The notes: generated by a model from the letters alone, not told the origin. Positions 20,974 to 34,020 are shown, counted from the first letter of the stretch. The stretch: 64,000 nt of DNA from Perca fluviatilis (GCF_010015445.1 NC_053127.1:8185276-8249275), one strand, 5' to 3'. Program-made: numbers and translations.

Positions 20974-21102
20974 TTAAAGAAATGCAAACAACCCAGAGTG
21001 TTTTTTTCTCCTATCCCATGATGTATTCGTGGTGTAGCCAGACGTTACTCTACAGCGCTGTGGAGCTTCAAAAACCTAAATGTAAAAACGATAAGTTGTT
21101 GT

Positions 21103-21452
21103 TTTACCAGTGTTGGAAAAAGTACTCAGATATTTTACTAAAGTAAAAATATCAATCCAACAGTGTACTAATACTCTGTAAGTAAGTAAAAGCATCAAAA
21201 TATACTTAAAGTTCCAAAAATGAAAGTACTCATTTTGCAGAATGGCCCATTTCATAATAAAATATATGATAATTATTGATACATTAATGTGTTCACCACT
21301 TGAATGTTGCAGCTGGTAAAGGTGGAGCTCATTTTAATTACTTGATATACTGCTGGTTTAATCTGTAATAGTACATCATACTTTATTTGTTGATTATATT
21401 TTGTAGTAATAATCTGAATCTGCAAAAGAATGGAGTAAAAAGTACAAATATG
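21103..21452 (+). mobile_element. Truncated GTACTTTTTCCACCACTG-type MITE
   Basis: Begins GTTGGAAAAAGTACTCAGA and is cut off at about 21452 where Tc1-like sequence starts. Further copies are at 23655-24031, 25150-25335 and 61545-63708, with a fragment near 47925-48015. Confidence 0.65.
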
Positions 21453-21908
21453 TGGCATAACCCTTGCTTGCAATAACTGCCTCAAGCCTGCGACACATCG
21501 ACATCACCATACTGTTGCATTCTTCATTTTATGATGCTATTCCAGGCTTTTACCGCAGCTTTCAGTTCTTGTTTGTTTCAAGGGGGTGTCTCCCTTTAGT
21601 CTCCTCTTCAGGAGGTGAAATGCATGCTCTATTGGGTTAAGGTCAGGTGATTGACTTGGCCAGTCTAAAACTTTGCACTTTTTCCCCCTGATGAAGTCCT
21701 TTGTTTTGTTGGCTTTGGGTCATTGTCCTGCTGCATGATAAACTTCCTCCCAATTAGTTTAAATGCATTTCTCCATAAATTGGCAGACAATTTTTCAGGA
21801 CATTGCCCCTTCTTTTCTCAGCTTGAAAATGGCTTGCTTTTCTCCCATAGACAGCTCTCTGGTCTTCATGCTGGTTTATCCTCTTTAACAAGAAATGCAG
21901 TCTTTACA

Positions 21909-23318
21909 CAGTACAGGCCAAAAGTTTGGACACACCTTCTCATTCAATGCGTTTTCTTTATGTTCATGACTATTTACATTGTAGATTCTCACTGAAGGCA
22001 TCAAAACTATGAATGAACACATATGGAATTATGTACTTAACAAAAAAGTGTGAAATAACTGAAAACATGTCTTATATTTTAGATTCCTCAAAGTAGCCAC
22101 CCATTGCTTTTTTGATAGCGCTGCAAACCCTTGGTGTTCTCTCAATGAGCTTCATGAGGTAGTCACCTGAAATGGTTTTCACTTCACAGGTGTGCCTTGT
22201 CAGGGTTAATTAGTGGAATTTTTTGCAGTCGCAAAAACCATCAAGCGCTACAACGAAACTGGCTCACATGAGGACTGCCCCAGGAAAGGAAGACCAAGAG
22301 TCACCTCTGCTGCTGAGGATAAGTTCATCCGAGTCACCAGCCTCAGAAATCACAAGTTAACAGCAGCTCAGATTAGAGACCAGATGAATGCCACACAGAG
22401 TTCTAGCAGCAGACACATCTCTAGAACAACTGTTAAGAGGAGACTGCACGAATCAGGCCTTCATGGTCAAGTAGCTGCTAGGAAACCACTGCTAAGGAGA
22501 GGCAACAAGCAGAAGAGATTTGTTTGGGCCAAGAAACACAAGGAATGGACATTAGACCAGTGGAAATCTGTGCTTTGGTCTGATGAGTCCAAATTTGAGA
22601 TCTTTTGTTCCAACCCCCGTGTCTTTGTGCGACACAGAAAAGGTGAACGGATGGATTCTACATGCCTGGTTCCCACCGTGAGGCATGGAGGAGGAGCTGT
22701 GATGGTGTGGGGGTGCTTTGCTGGTGACACTGTTGGGGATTTATTCAAAATTGAATGCATACTGAACCAGCATGGCTACCACAGCATCCTGCAGCGACAT
22801 GCCATCCCATCCAGTTTGCGTTTAGTTGGACCATAATTTATTTTTCAACAAGACAATGACCCCAAACACACCTCCAGGCTGTGTAAGGGCTATTTGACCA
22901 AGAAGGAGAGTGATGGAGTGCTGCGCCAGATGACCTGGCCTCCACAGTCACCGAACCTGAACCCAGTCGAGATGGTTTGGGGTGAGCTGGACCGCAGAGT
23001 GAAGGCAAAAGGGCCAACAAGTGCTAAGCATCTCTGGGAACTCCTTCAAGACTGTTGGAAAACCATTTCAAGTGACTACCTCTTGAAGCTCATCAAGAGA
23101 ATGCCAAGAGTGTGCAAAGCAGTAATCAGAGCAAAGGGTGGCTACTTTGAAGAAACTAGAATATAAGACATGTTTTCAGTTATTTCACACTTTTTTAAGT
23201 ACATAATTCCATATGTGTTCATTCATAGTTTTGATGCCTTCAGTGAGAATCTACAATGTAAATAGTCATGAAAATAAAGAAAACTCATTGAATGTCCAAA
23301 TTTTTGGCCTGCACTGTA
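21909..23318 (+). mobile_element. Inner Tc1/mariner element
   Basis: TIR CAGTACAGGCCAAAAGTTTG at the left and the complement, GGCCTGCACTGTA, at 23306-23318, with longer internal matches (AGACATGTTTTCAGTTATTT and its complement). About 1.4 kb with one transposase frame. Confidence 0.8.
22225..23166 (+). pseudogene. Tc1-family DDE transposase, N-terminally deleted
   Basis: One frame from about 22225 to the stop at 23164-23166. It reads the second DNA-binding helix region (GRPRVTSAAEDKFI, ISRTTVKRRLHE), then the DDE core: D in SDESKF, D in FQQDNDPKHTS, E in SPNLNPVEMVWGEL. One in-frame stop (22834-22836) sits just before FIFQQDN. The 5' end jumps from leader sequence directly into VAKTIKRYNE, so the start codon and first helix-turn-helix are missing. 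Family members run about 340 aa, and about 310 remain here. Confidence 0.85.
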
Positions 23319-23654
23319 TGTTTAAACCAAGGATAAAAACTTAGACCAGTCATGCAGAGCTATTTAATGCTTGAATAATCAACCTAAAAAGCAACTCCTG
23401 GGCAACAAGAAACATCTGTCAGTCACATGTTCCAATACTTTTGCTCACTTGAAAAATAGGTGGGTTCAAACAAACGGTGATGTGTCCTGAGTTGTTTAAC
23501 ACATCTAGATGTAAATACCAGGAAATAAAAGCTGACATTCTAAACTCTTTTCTCATACTCATCTTTTGATCTTAAACCCAAATGTCTTCAGTGAACAACA
23601 AAAAACAAAGGAATTTGCCTTGCTGTTCCAATACTTTTGGAGGGGACTGTACAT

Positions 23655-24031
23655 TATTAGCAGTGGTGGAATGTAACTAAGTATATTTACACAAGTACTG
23701 TTCTAAAGTACAATTTTGAGGTACTCCTTTAGTATTTCCATTTTATGCTACTTTATACTTCTACTCCACTACATCTCAGAGGGGAAATCTGTATTAATAC
23801 AAAATATAATCAACCAATAAATGATGATGTATTATTACAGATTAAACTACCAGTATATAAAGTATTTAAAATGAGCTCCACCTTTACCAGCATTAAAGTG
23901 ATGATAATGCATCAATAATTATAATATAATAATATAATATATATTATTTTTCATTTTATTTCATAATTTTTTTTACACTGTAGGGCTACTTTTACTTAAG
24001 TAAATGATGTGAGTACTTCTTCCACCACTTG
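23655..24031 (-). mobile_element. GTACTTTTTCCACCACTG-type MITE, full copy
   Basis: Starts CAGTGGTGGAATGTAACTAA and ends GAGTACTTCTTCCACCACTT, reverse to the copy at 21103. Confidence 0.7.
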
Positions 24032-24051
24032 CGACATGCATTACATTAGAT

Positions 24052-24545
24052 CAGGGGTGTCAAACTCAATTTCGCTAAGGGCCGCACTGGAAAAAGAGAA
24101 TCACATCAAGGGCCAGACATGTATAGTTTATTGACATGCTTTTATTTAATTGAAAAAGTCAAATATCTTTGACTGTATTATTGCATGCCTCATTTAGTCT
24201 TCTCACTTACAGTTTTGTCCACATAAAGCCCTGAAAAAGTCAGCAAAAACGTTCCAAAGCCATCCTAGAATTTAGCAAATCAAGCAAAATAATGATTACA
24301 TTTTCTAAGTAGGCTACCACACAGCTGACTCACAACAACCTCTTTCACAGCCGGAATATGCAAACTCTCTGATTCTGGGGGAATTTGCCAAATTTTGCTT
24401 TGAGTGTCACATAATTGCAAGTTGAAAAACCTTTTGCCGTGCTTTTGGTTTGGCGCACAACTAGGCGGGCCAAAATGTTTTGTGAACCTAAATTGATATG
24501 CGGGCCGGATCAGAATTTGCGAGGGACCGGAGTTTGACACATGTG
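24052..24545. mobile_element. hAT MITE (CAGGGGTGTCAAACTC ends)
   Basis: Inverted ends CAGGGGTGTCAAACTC and GAGTTTGACACATGTG, flanked by CATTAGAT (24044-24051) and CATTATAT (24546-24553), an 8-bp duplication with one change. Confidence 0.8.
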
Positions 24546-24736
24546 CATTATATGATGTTTCCAGCAGTGTTTCAGCCCTGAATCAGTATAATACCCTACC
24601 TGTGTATGTTTACATAACACAGGCTCAAGCCTGTTAAACCAAAGTAGGTCTAGAAACCATGGCCTCATATTACCAGGAAATAAACCACGGCTCGGTTCAG
24701 CCGTGTGCCATGACATGTCATGTCATAGATGTGTCT

Positions 24737-25082
24737 AGAGCTGCACAATTAATCGCAATGTTATCGAAATCGCAATATGAACTAGCGCAATATCCAAATC
24801 GCAGGGGGGCATAATATTTGTTAAAGGCAAAATATATGTCAAACCATTATAAAATAAAGTATTGTGGTGCTGCAGAGACGTCCCAGCCTACAAACTGTAT
24901 CCTACAGACTAAAGAACAAATGTTTGGTACAGATCCTCGCAAAAAAAAAATCCCACTTTTTTTTTTCAATGAAAATGAGAATAAGATACAAAAATGATCA
25001 TTCCCTCCAATATCGTGAATCATATCGCAACATCAGTCAAAATAATCACAATCAGATATTTTCCTATTATCATGCAGCCCTA
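24737..25082. mobile_element. MITE with TAGAGCTGCACAATTAAT / ATCATGCAGCCCTA ends
   Basis: Ends and the interior ATCGCAAT words match a common fish MITE; a related one frames the minisatellite at 56419-61013. Confidence 0.65.
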
Positions 25083-25149
25083 GATGGTGATTGGTCAGTA
25101 ATGTGTGTGGCTTTAGTAACCTAATCGCTCATCATTTTGTAATAGCCTA

Positions 25150-25335
25150 TTTTGCATTAATGAGTACTTTTACTTTTGGTACTTTAAATAGCCTACATGT
25201 TGATGCTGATACTTGTACTTTTACTTGAGTAAGATTTTAAATGCAGGACTTTTACTTGAAAAAATATGTTTACACAGTGGTATTACTATTTGTATTATTT
25301 TATACAAGTAAAATATCTTAGTCTTCCACCAATGC
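25150..25335 (-). mobile_element. Partial GTACTTTTTCCACCACTG-type MITE
   Basis: Right half only, ending TTAGTCTTCCACCAATG. Confidence 0.55.
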
Positions 25336-25499
25336 TCTTTGTATTTATGTTTGCATCTCATATGACAAATTCAATACCACTATGATGTTACTATTGAGAC
25401 TTAAATGCGTATTAATGAGTCATTAACAAGCTACATTTGTGGTTCTCTGTGGTATCACATAAGGGGACTTACAGATGTGTTATAAGAATTTGTTTTTCC

Positions 25500-27578
25500 A
25501 GGTTCAGACTCATAAAGATGCTTCGTCAAATCAAAACCCGGTTTGATGCATCAGCGGAAAGTCCGGGACGGTGGAAACTCGGCTGACACGGTTGCTCTAA
25601 ATGACAATGAAACCACGTTAATGGTAATAATGACGGCGGTTCTCCGGGAGTAGCGCGCTGCTGCCGGTCCGCGGCGCTGCTCTGCTCTGCGAGCTCAATG
25701 AACCCGCAGCAGGCCCTGTCCTGTCCTGTCCGTCTGTCTGCCTGTCTCGCTCTTTTTCTCGCCAAAACCTCGTCTGATAAATCGAGGCTTAAAAAGCCAA
25801 ACGCATCCTAAATCATCCGTGTTCTCAGCTGAGTGTCCAAAAAAAACAGACAAAGTGAGGAGCTGATATTCAGCGAGAGGTTGCAGGAAACGTCAAATAT
25901 TCACACGAACAGTCGTGCAGAGAGTCGTCTGTTTAGCTGTGGGCTCAGCAGTGACCCAGCAGAGGAGGTGTGGGGGGGGGGATTTACTGTTTTTTTTGTC
26001 GGCCGTGTCGATCATAACCGCCGTTTTCCACATCGCCTCCCGGTGACAAGTGTGTGTGGGGAGGGGGTATTTTTACACCTGGGGGGGGGGAAACAACAAC
26101 CTCTACCCGCCCTCCCTGTTCTCACTGACATATCGTCTCCAAAATCTCACCCATAAAAAATCAACCACACCAAAAGCAGAAATCTCGCAGCTCAGCTCAG
26201 CCTCAGTCTCACCGGCCGAGAAGCTGCAGTTGTTTCCCAGCTTTTACCCCTTCGTTTCTGGACTAAATAAACCGTGTTTCCCACTTCACGTGCACAAACC
26301 CAGTAACCAAAAAACCAGCACAGTCGACGTTTAATGTGATAAATCTTTGAGTTTTATTTTTTTTGCTGTTAGACGTGCTTTTGCCACAGACATAGGCTAC
26401 ACACACACACACACGCACACATACACCAGAGGATAACTGTGCCTCAGTCGCCCCTTGTCGTGGCACAAACGCTCATAAGACAGTGACTTTGGGAGGCATA
26501 ACGTGTAAAGAAAATGTTCCTGCCGTGGCATGGCTGATTCAACACTCAACAGCCTCCAGAAAAGACCTCCATGGCACAGAAAGAGGTACGCTTTGAGGCT
26601 CAGTTCCTCCGTGGCTGGGTGAACTTTATATCGGGCATATATTAACACTTTGTGGCCTGCTTTTTTTTTATTTTTTTTTTCCTCCTCTAAGGCTGGAGGA
26701 CTCCATTTTGAAGGGACCGGGTGTGCAGCCAGAGACTACACAGCAACTCGTCTCAGAAAAAGGAAACCCGTCTGTGTTTTTTTTTTTTTAGCCTGCTGAA
26801 CCATTTCACTGCTTCTCAGATGTGTTAGTGGTGGGCATTTTTGAATGACTTCTATTTCTTTATTTTCGACTCCTTGGGCGCATGTGTGTGCTGCCCAAGT
26901 GCGTGTCGTGGGGTGGGGGGTTGGGTGGGTAGGGGGGCGCGAAGAAGATGCCAGTTTGTTGCCACAAGTTTGGGCACGTGACATGTCATTGGTGACGGCA
27001 GCCTGGTCTAGGTTAATAATTGATGCTTGTAATTAATGGGAGGGGCGGGGCGGGTTATTGAAGGTGTCGTGTGGTCGCCCCGTGCGTTTCTTTTGGTGGC
27101 TTGTCAGTTCAGATTTTTGAGTTATTATTTTTTTTTCTAGGAAGAGAGATTTTACGGCCCCCTTCTGCGCTCCACGCTGTGGACCGGCTGGGGAGGGAGG
27201 CAGCGGTGACGACTGGCAGTGAGTGCGCACAGCAGAGAGAGCTAGACTGACTTTCAAGGGGCAGGCAGAGTCTTCAGGCAGGAAATAGCCATTCAACAGA
27301 GCAGGAATCTATCCATACACGGCGAATTATAAAGTTGTAGTTATCACAAAGCAGAGAGGGGGAGTGCCGTTGGAGGAGCCTGAATCTCTGTTCCAGGGGC
27401 CGCTGGACCAGGTTTTAGCGCATGTAGAGAGGAGGAGGAGGGAGAAGGAGGAGGAGGAGGGAGGTGGAGGGGGCAGTGAGTGAGTACGTTTCACAGGATC
27501 CAGGCCTAGTAGTATTGCCGCTGGGACTCTCCTCATCCGCTTTCAAAAAATTGGAAATTGGCACATTTAAACGCCAAA
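25500..27578 (+). promoter_or_regulatory. CpG-rich region, probable nsd1 promoter
   Basis: Raised GC and many CpG (25545-25800, 26880-27080, 27150-27250) compared with the AT-rich flanks, directly upstream of the first nsd1 splice donor. No TATA box stands out. G-runs at 25971-26090 and a (CA)n at 26398-26420 are present. Short open frames here look like by-products of GC content. Confidence 0.45.
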
Positions 27579-27623
27579 ATGAGCGGGTTGAGGGTCACGT
27601 TAGTGGTGGCCGACACCGGAATG
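27470..27623 (+). other. nsd1: Probable non-coding exon 1 of nsd1 (5' end unknown)
   Basis: The donor GTAAGA at 27624 lies at the end of the CpG-rich region, and the next exon starts at 28748 after TTTTAG. NSD1 genes have a non-coding first exon. The transcription start is not visible. Confidence 0.4.
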
Positions 27624-28768
27624 GTAAGATTCTCGCGACAGATCCCGTGTCATTTGGTGTTTTATCCGTGATTTTGCTGTTTGATGCACACATAGCCTGC
27701 ATCTGTCGGGGGAGGGGGGTATCCTATGTGTGTGTGTGCGTCTCTGCGTGTGTGTGTCAGTGTGTGTTGGTGAACTTGTTTTGTGTCGTCTCGTGTTATG
27801 TGGCGTTTAGTGTTTCTGTCTCGTGCAAAGCATGGAAGCCACTGTAAGCCACGAGCGACACACAGACACACACACACATGCAGTTGCACACACCTATGCA
27901 CACTCGCGTCATGCACACACACACGCGCGCGCGCACGAACGGGTCCATTTTCTTTCCAGTTTGTGGTTGCATTGCCGGCGTGTTTCACGTCGGCTTGATA
28001 TCTAACATGACGTGCTGTAATTTATTGCCTTAATTGTGTGTGACTACTGTATGCACGAGCGTGAGTTTACAGGCTGCTGACCTTATCAGTTTCATCATAT
28101 CGCGATCATTTACATCAAAGGCTTTACAGCTGGGGTTGCGGTGTTTTGCGCAGAAGCTCTCCCAAAAAAATGTCACATTAGGTCGATCTGCTCGTCGTCA
28201 GTGAGTCTGTTTACGTTTTATTTTTGACATCATGTGAAGGCGGATTGTGTTGTTTATCGCGGATTTGGTGTCTGAGCTGTGTCACTTTAAAAAAAAATGT
28301 CATCACAAGCTGCCTGGGATAACTTTAGATAAGCTGCAGCAATGTTATGACAGATTGTAGATACATGATGTGCAAAAAAAAACATGGATAAAGTGTAAAA
28401 TCTAAACAAATATATGTAAAATGAATGCAAAGATTTATCTATTAGTTGTCCACTATTAAATTAATTGCCAACTATTTTAATCGTTTGAGTCGTGTTTTTA
28501 TGAAGAAAAAGTGAGTTGTGGACCAAACAAGACATTTGAGGACGTCATCTTGGACTTTGGGAAACACTGATCCACATTTTTCTCAATTTTCTGACATTTT
28601 ATAGACCAAACGAGTAATCGACAAAATAATCAACAGATTAATCGACAATTAAAATAATCGTTAGTTGGGCCCTAAAAGTCATCCCAACTTTAATGTTTAT
28701 GATTTTCTGGTAAGCTCCACTCTGATCATTTTCTGTTCATGTTTTAGGGAGGAACCATGTCAGCATGA
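27579..28768 (+). promoter_or_regulatory. Possible nsd1 upstream ORF crossing exons 1 and 2
   Basis: ATG at 27579 gives 15 codons up to the donor ATG|GTAAGA (27623/27624). Joined to the exon at 28748 it adds six codons and stops at TGA 28766-28768. That stop overlaps the start ATG at 28765 as ATGA. Depends on exon 1 being as assigned. Confidence 0.4.
28441..28672 (-). mobile_element. Fish MITE, copy 2 (nsd1 intron 1)
   Basis: Reverse of 16201-16515; contains TTTGGGAAACACTGATCCAC and ends AATAATCGTTAGTTGGGCCCT. Confidence 0.75.
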
Positions 28769-29661
28769 GCGGGCCTTACCCAGGCCCTGGCAGAGAAACT
28801 CATCAGTCCAGCTGCCCTTTGACCTCCAGCCGAGACCTCTCCGCCCACTCCTGCCCCTCCAGACACCATGACCGCAGGGTCGGGCTAACCATGTCTGCCG
28901 CCGCCTCCTCCCTCAAGCATGCCTCCGTCTATGGGTTTACACAAAGGGACCACTCCTCCTCCTCCTCCTCTTCTTCTTCCTCCTACAGTCCTCTCAGGAG
29001 GCTACAACATCTCACCACCATGGTGAGCCAGCCTGACCTGGTTCTGCCGGTGAGGGAGCCAGAGAGGAGCTGGGAGTGGGGGGTGAATAAAAAGGAGAGG
29101 GGGAAGGGGATGGAGAGGGAGAGGGACTCCTGGGCTGATTGCAATAACAGTGATTATTCTGGCACCGCGAACACAAGCAGGGAGGAGAGCTTTGGTGGCT
29201 CTTCTGCTGGACAAAAACAACCTGTGGTCCAAACTAGAAGTCGAGACGTGCCAGCAGCCAATCGCAGCGATCCTATGGTCTCCGAGAAAAAGACAGAAGG
29301 TTGTTTCTCAGGCCCGCCCAGCCCGGCCTTCTCTCTCGATAGCAACAGCCCCTTCGCTAACGGCTTCCTCCACTTTGAATCCTCTTTGTTTGAGGATGAC
29401 GACAACGATGCAGAGCGCGACACAGTGTCACCTCTGGGAGTAGGCTTGCAGGGCAAACCGGAGAGGGCGGGGAATGATCTTCAGTCCACTCCTGGACACT
29501 TGAATTCGGACTGCAAAGATGCTACCCTGTCGTCCGCTAAGGTGGTCACCCGGTCCCAGTCTTCGGGTCAGCGCAGGAGATACTGGGACGGCTCGGATGA
29601 CGAGTGGGAGAGCGACACCGAGCTGTTCCTGTTTGGAGATAGTCCCCCAAGGCATTCAATG
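28765..29661 (+). CDS. nsd1: nsd1 exon 2: N-terminal region
   Basis: Acceptor TTTTAG|GGAGG at 28747/28748. 299 codons from ATG 28765; a second in-frame ATG (28891) is possible. Has a ten-Ser tract, YSPLRRLQ and NGFLHFESS, both shared with mammalian NSD1. The best donor is GCAAGT (ATG|GCAAGT, 29661/29662), giving a GC-AG intron in phase 0, which fits the next exon. Confidence 0.85.
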
Positions 29662-31941
29662 GCAAGTTTTATCCTTATTACGCAAAGTAAATAAAAGAAC
29701 GGCTTTCTTCTTTTTCACACGCAAACCCTGAGCATGACATAGCCTACTGAACACCTGCAGTGCCTTTCACCTGTTGTAACAGAATATCAGTCATTGTGAA
29801 TAATGGTTGGGCTCAGGCGAGACACGGCTCCACAACTATAGCTCTGTCATTGACAAATATGGGTGTCCTCTTTTTTTACAAGGAACTAAAAGAAAACATT
29901 TAGCTTCTCCAGAGGTTTTCAGACTGTGAGGGGAGCTGAATGGGGGCTCATGGAGGTAATTTAGGTACTTAAAAAAAACCTTAGCGCCTGAATGCAAAAA
30001 TTACACTCCTTCGCTGAGTCATAACTTGGTCAAATCTGAAGACGCAGACATGATACACACATGTTTAGATTCAGTGTGACTTACACATTCTGAGGATATC
30101 AGTATCTCTGATGTACATCACAAATAAATGTCCTTACATTTGCTTAGACGTCGTAGAAAAAGAAAGACGCTCCTTTTAACTCCACAACTTGCCTGAGAAT
30201 CATCACTTTTTCGAGTTTTCTTCAGTATCAAAGTGATGCAGTGATAGCTGTCTGTGCATCCATGGGTATACTGCAAACAGGAGCTGCTAATAGCTAATTC
30301 TGCATACCTTTGACAAAATGTTAACTAATAGAGGCGAAAAGAAGGGGGCTTAAGTTGTAGATGTCTTAGAAGTCAGACGAAGAATTATAATTTTGAGTGA
30401 CAAAATCCAATAATTTTTTTTTTGTGTTGCATGCCTCTAAATATTTTTTGACAGCAATGAGGATCAGAATGTCCCATCAACATGGTTTATGTATTGCTGG
30501 AACACAGACACTTTCATCTATCTCTTCATATACAGATATTTACTGTGTGTTGATAACCTGTGGACATACAGACAAAAACATATTTTAAGCAATTCAAACA
30601 ATCAATTCTGTGATTGATTGAATTGTCAGACTTTGAAAACACCGGACCTACTTTATTATGGGGATGACATGCAAGTAGAAATGCAGACACGACCCATAAC
30701 TTGTATTCATTGTCACAGGTTCTGCTTTTGTTTCCACTGTTTTCTGCCCACTTTGGGAACACTTATTCAAAGAAACTTTTGGCACAGCCAACAAAAGCCT
30801 TCATGTGCCCACATGTGGCAACAGCAACAGTAAGGACACAATTAGCAGATTTTGATTACATTCAAAAGCGCTGATGGCAAGGTCACAAAAACACCTAATT
30901 TGTTTAAAAAATCACAGTTTTTAGTGTCCTATAGTTTAAAGAATCTTACACCCCTCCCTGACCAACGCAACTACCTGGAAAAACCTGTGTTAAGAGGTAG
31001 TTACGAATGATGCTACTCTGAATCTGTAATGTGCCTCTAATCAGACTCTGCTCGGGGCCTCTGTGTACAGAAAACGACAGGTTGTGGTTTTATAGTTAGA
31101 TCCTGGAGATTGTCGGCAATGTGAGGTTACCAGGCAACCAGTGGAGACCCCAGTTTTTGTATGGATTAAACAAACATAATCTAATGTGTTAATTAGTAAG
31201 CTTTAGAAGTGTTGCTAGGTGGATTGTTTTGACTGTGTGGACAGAGCCAGGCTAGCAGTTTCCCACTGTTTCCAGTGTTTCCCCCAGTGTATTGCAAGAC
31301 TAGTGGCCCACCGGGCCTAAATTGCCCCCCACCAGGCCTAAGCCACTAGGAATATTTTTTTAACATATTTTAAGATGTTTTTAAAACGGTTGGAAACTTA
31401 GAAATAGTCATATTTTCAAATCTCCAGTCAGCTTGTAGCTCTGACTTAACGTAGGGCCCTATGGAATCTGTCTTATTCTCAATTTCGCGATTCCGTCCAT
31501 GATTCTGGAAGCACTGAAACTATTGGGCTCTACATTAATGCTGCCATCAGTCTATTGGCGTTTTTCCATTACATGGTACCTGCTCGACTCTACTCTACTC
31601 GGCTCGACTCAGCCGCGGTGCCCCGTCCTCTATTTTCCATTGCAGATTTAGAACCGCCTCATGCCTGAGGCGAGCGTGGCTGGCCGTCATAGCGATGCCG
31701 CTTGGTAGTGTTGCATTTCCCCCGACTCATTTCCTGGTTCTCTCTCCATAAACAACATGAAATCAAGGAGAGAGTTCACTTTTCCTGCTACAGATTTCCC
31801 ACCGTGGTCAGAAAGAACAGGGGAGACACTTTTTGTTTCTCTCACTATTATGACTCTAGAGTCGGTACTCGCTCCGAAGCTAATCACCGTCACTGTCTCA
31901 CTTCTCCCTGCTTCACTTCTCCCTGCTTCACCACACACTCC

Positions 31942-31989
<48 letters not shown>

Positions 31990-33975
31990 GGCTCAACGCG
32001 CACAAGTATACACATCAGGCCACTTGCGTAGGCTACGGCTACTCTTGTTTCAAAAGAAGCTGGAGGCAGCAAAAAAACCACAGCTGGCTAAACTATTTAA
32101 AAATGCCGGGTTTGTTCAGGACACCCCCGTCTGTCGCTAGCAATGCGGATTATCTCCGACCAATCAGGAGTCTGCAGGTTTTCACGTCACTTTTTGGTAT
32201 TGCCTCAGCTCGCTTGGAACCTCGCCTGAGGTGGTACTAAAAAAAGTACCTGTTAGCAGGTACCAGGTACTTTTTTCTGTAATGGAAAACCAAAAAAGGC
32301 GAGTCGAGCAGGTACCATGTAATGGAAAAGCGCCATATGACTGTCCCGAACCGGGCCCTCGTAAAAAAAAAGAAAAAAAAAAAAGACACTTGCCACTAGG
32401 CTAAACAACTTTTCTGGGGGAAACCCTGGTTTTCAGTCTTTATGCTAAGCTAAGCTAAGCTAACCAGCCGCTGGCTATAGCTTCATATTTACCATACAGA
32501 TGTTTCTGTCTGGTCATGAAACTCAGCCTCAAAGTTAAGTAAGTATATTTGAAACATTTCCTTAAGAAATGTGTCCGTTCTGGAACTGGGGCACATATTT
32601 CAGTACCACCATATTAGTTAGCAGTTAGCTGTGTACAATTATAACATTCTTATGCAGGTTGATTTTTAACAATTTATTCTGGCTTTGTGACATACAATGG
32701 TCAAAAATATAAAGATAAAACTTTATTGAGCTCCAGCATGAAAAAATGCATAAAGACCAGCCAGTTTGTTGCCAGTTCAAGCGGTCACGTTCAGTTCAGT
32801 ACAAAACTAGGCTAGATTATAAAGTTAATAGCTAAGCAGCCTACTATTTACTACAAATATTCAGTGTTAAAGATTAATTTGTACATGTACTAAATGCCTC
32901 TACAGGCTAGCTGTTTCCCCCCGCTTCCTGTTTTAATACCAAGCTAAGCTAATCATTTTGTGGTCGTAGCTTTAGAAAGACTTGAGATTAATATTGATTT
33001 TCTAATCACACTCTCGAAAAACTGAATAAGCATATTTTTCGAAATGTTGAACTATTCCTTTAAAATGCTCCAGCCAAGGTTACATCATAGCAGCAGCCAG
33101 TATCGGCCCTCTGGCCATTCCTGCTTCATGCTGGTCATTACTCAGGCCTGCTCATGTGCCCCGCTAGTCCTCTCAACCTGCTGCTGTGAGCACTTAGTAC
33201 CATTAACACAAAGGATACAGTAGCCACTAGTGCAACCAGGTTGTGACATTCTTCTACTGTGATTTGTGTTGTTGTTTGAAACCTGTTGTGGAACAAGAGA
33301 GGACTAAAATTAGATCTCAGAAAAAAGCCTGTAGAGAACATTGTTGGTCAGAAGCTAATGCAGTGTTATATGTATAAAATAAGTTTTTTTTTTTTTATAA
33401 GATTGTATTCGGATTTCTCAATATACATTTCCCACCCCAAAAGACCCAGAATCTTAACGATTAAGCAAACCAAGATAGGAAAACAAAACCTACAGCACAC
33501 ATTTAACCCACACATCAAACAAACAAGCTGCACCTCAGTATCCTCATATCTGATTCACTTAAACAAATTATGTTAAATATAAATAAACATACACATTCAT
33601 ATATAATTCTTTGAATCCTGTTAATCTCTATTGAGTACCCACATCTTTTATCCTTCACCAACTGAAGGTTTGCACACCCCAAATGTTATGAAATATTAAA
33701 TCTGGGACTACGTAATAATTTTAAGCAACCAACAGTTCATGTTTTGCATGTCTTTGCCTGTTCTTCGTCTACCTCATTTATGTTTTTCACTGTTCAGTCC
33801 AGTGAAAACATATAGATGAAAAGAAAGAAAAGATTGGAGCATGAATGTTAATTTTTGACCTTTGGGAACCGTATATGGTGAAGAGAATTTAAACAAAGGT
33901 TGTAGCTAAATAGCTTTCTTGTCACAGCCTTTATCTTTGATGTTTTAATGCTGGATTCAGACTACACAATATTAG

Positions 33976-34020
<45 letters not shown>

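Larger units (their letters stand above)
21453..23652 (-). mobile_element. Outer Tc1-like element, interrupted
   Basis: 21453-21905 read on - matches the C-terminal part of a Tc1 transposase (DWPSQSPDLNPIEH-type words, with frame breaks). 23320-23652 ends TTGGAGGGGACTGTA, a Tc1-type TIR followed by TA. A second Tc1 lies between. The other TIR is missing at the left. Confidence 0.65.

Noticed and set aside
25833..27998. Open frames of 60-130 codons in the CpG-rich region
   Set aside because: Overlapping on both strands, low complexity, no recognisable domain; explained by GC content and (CA)n tracts.
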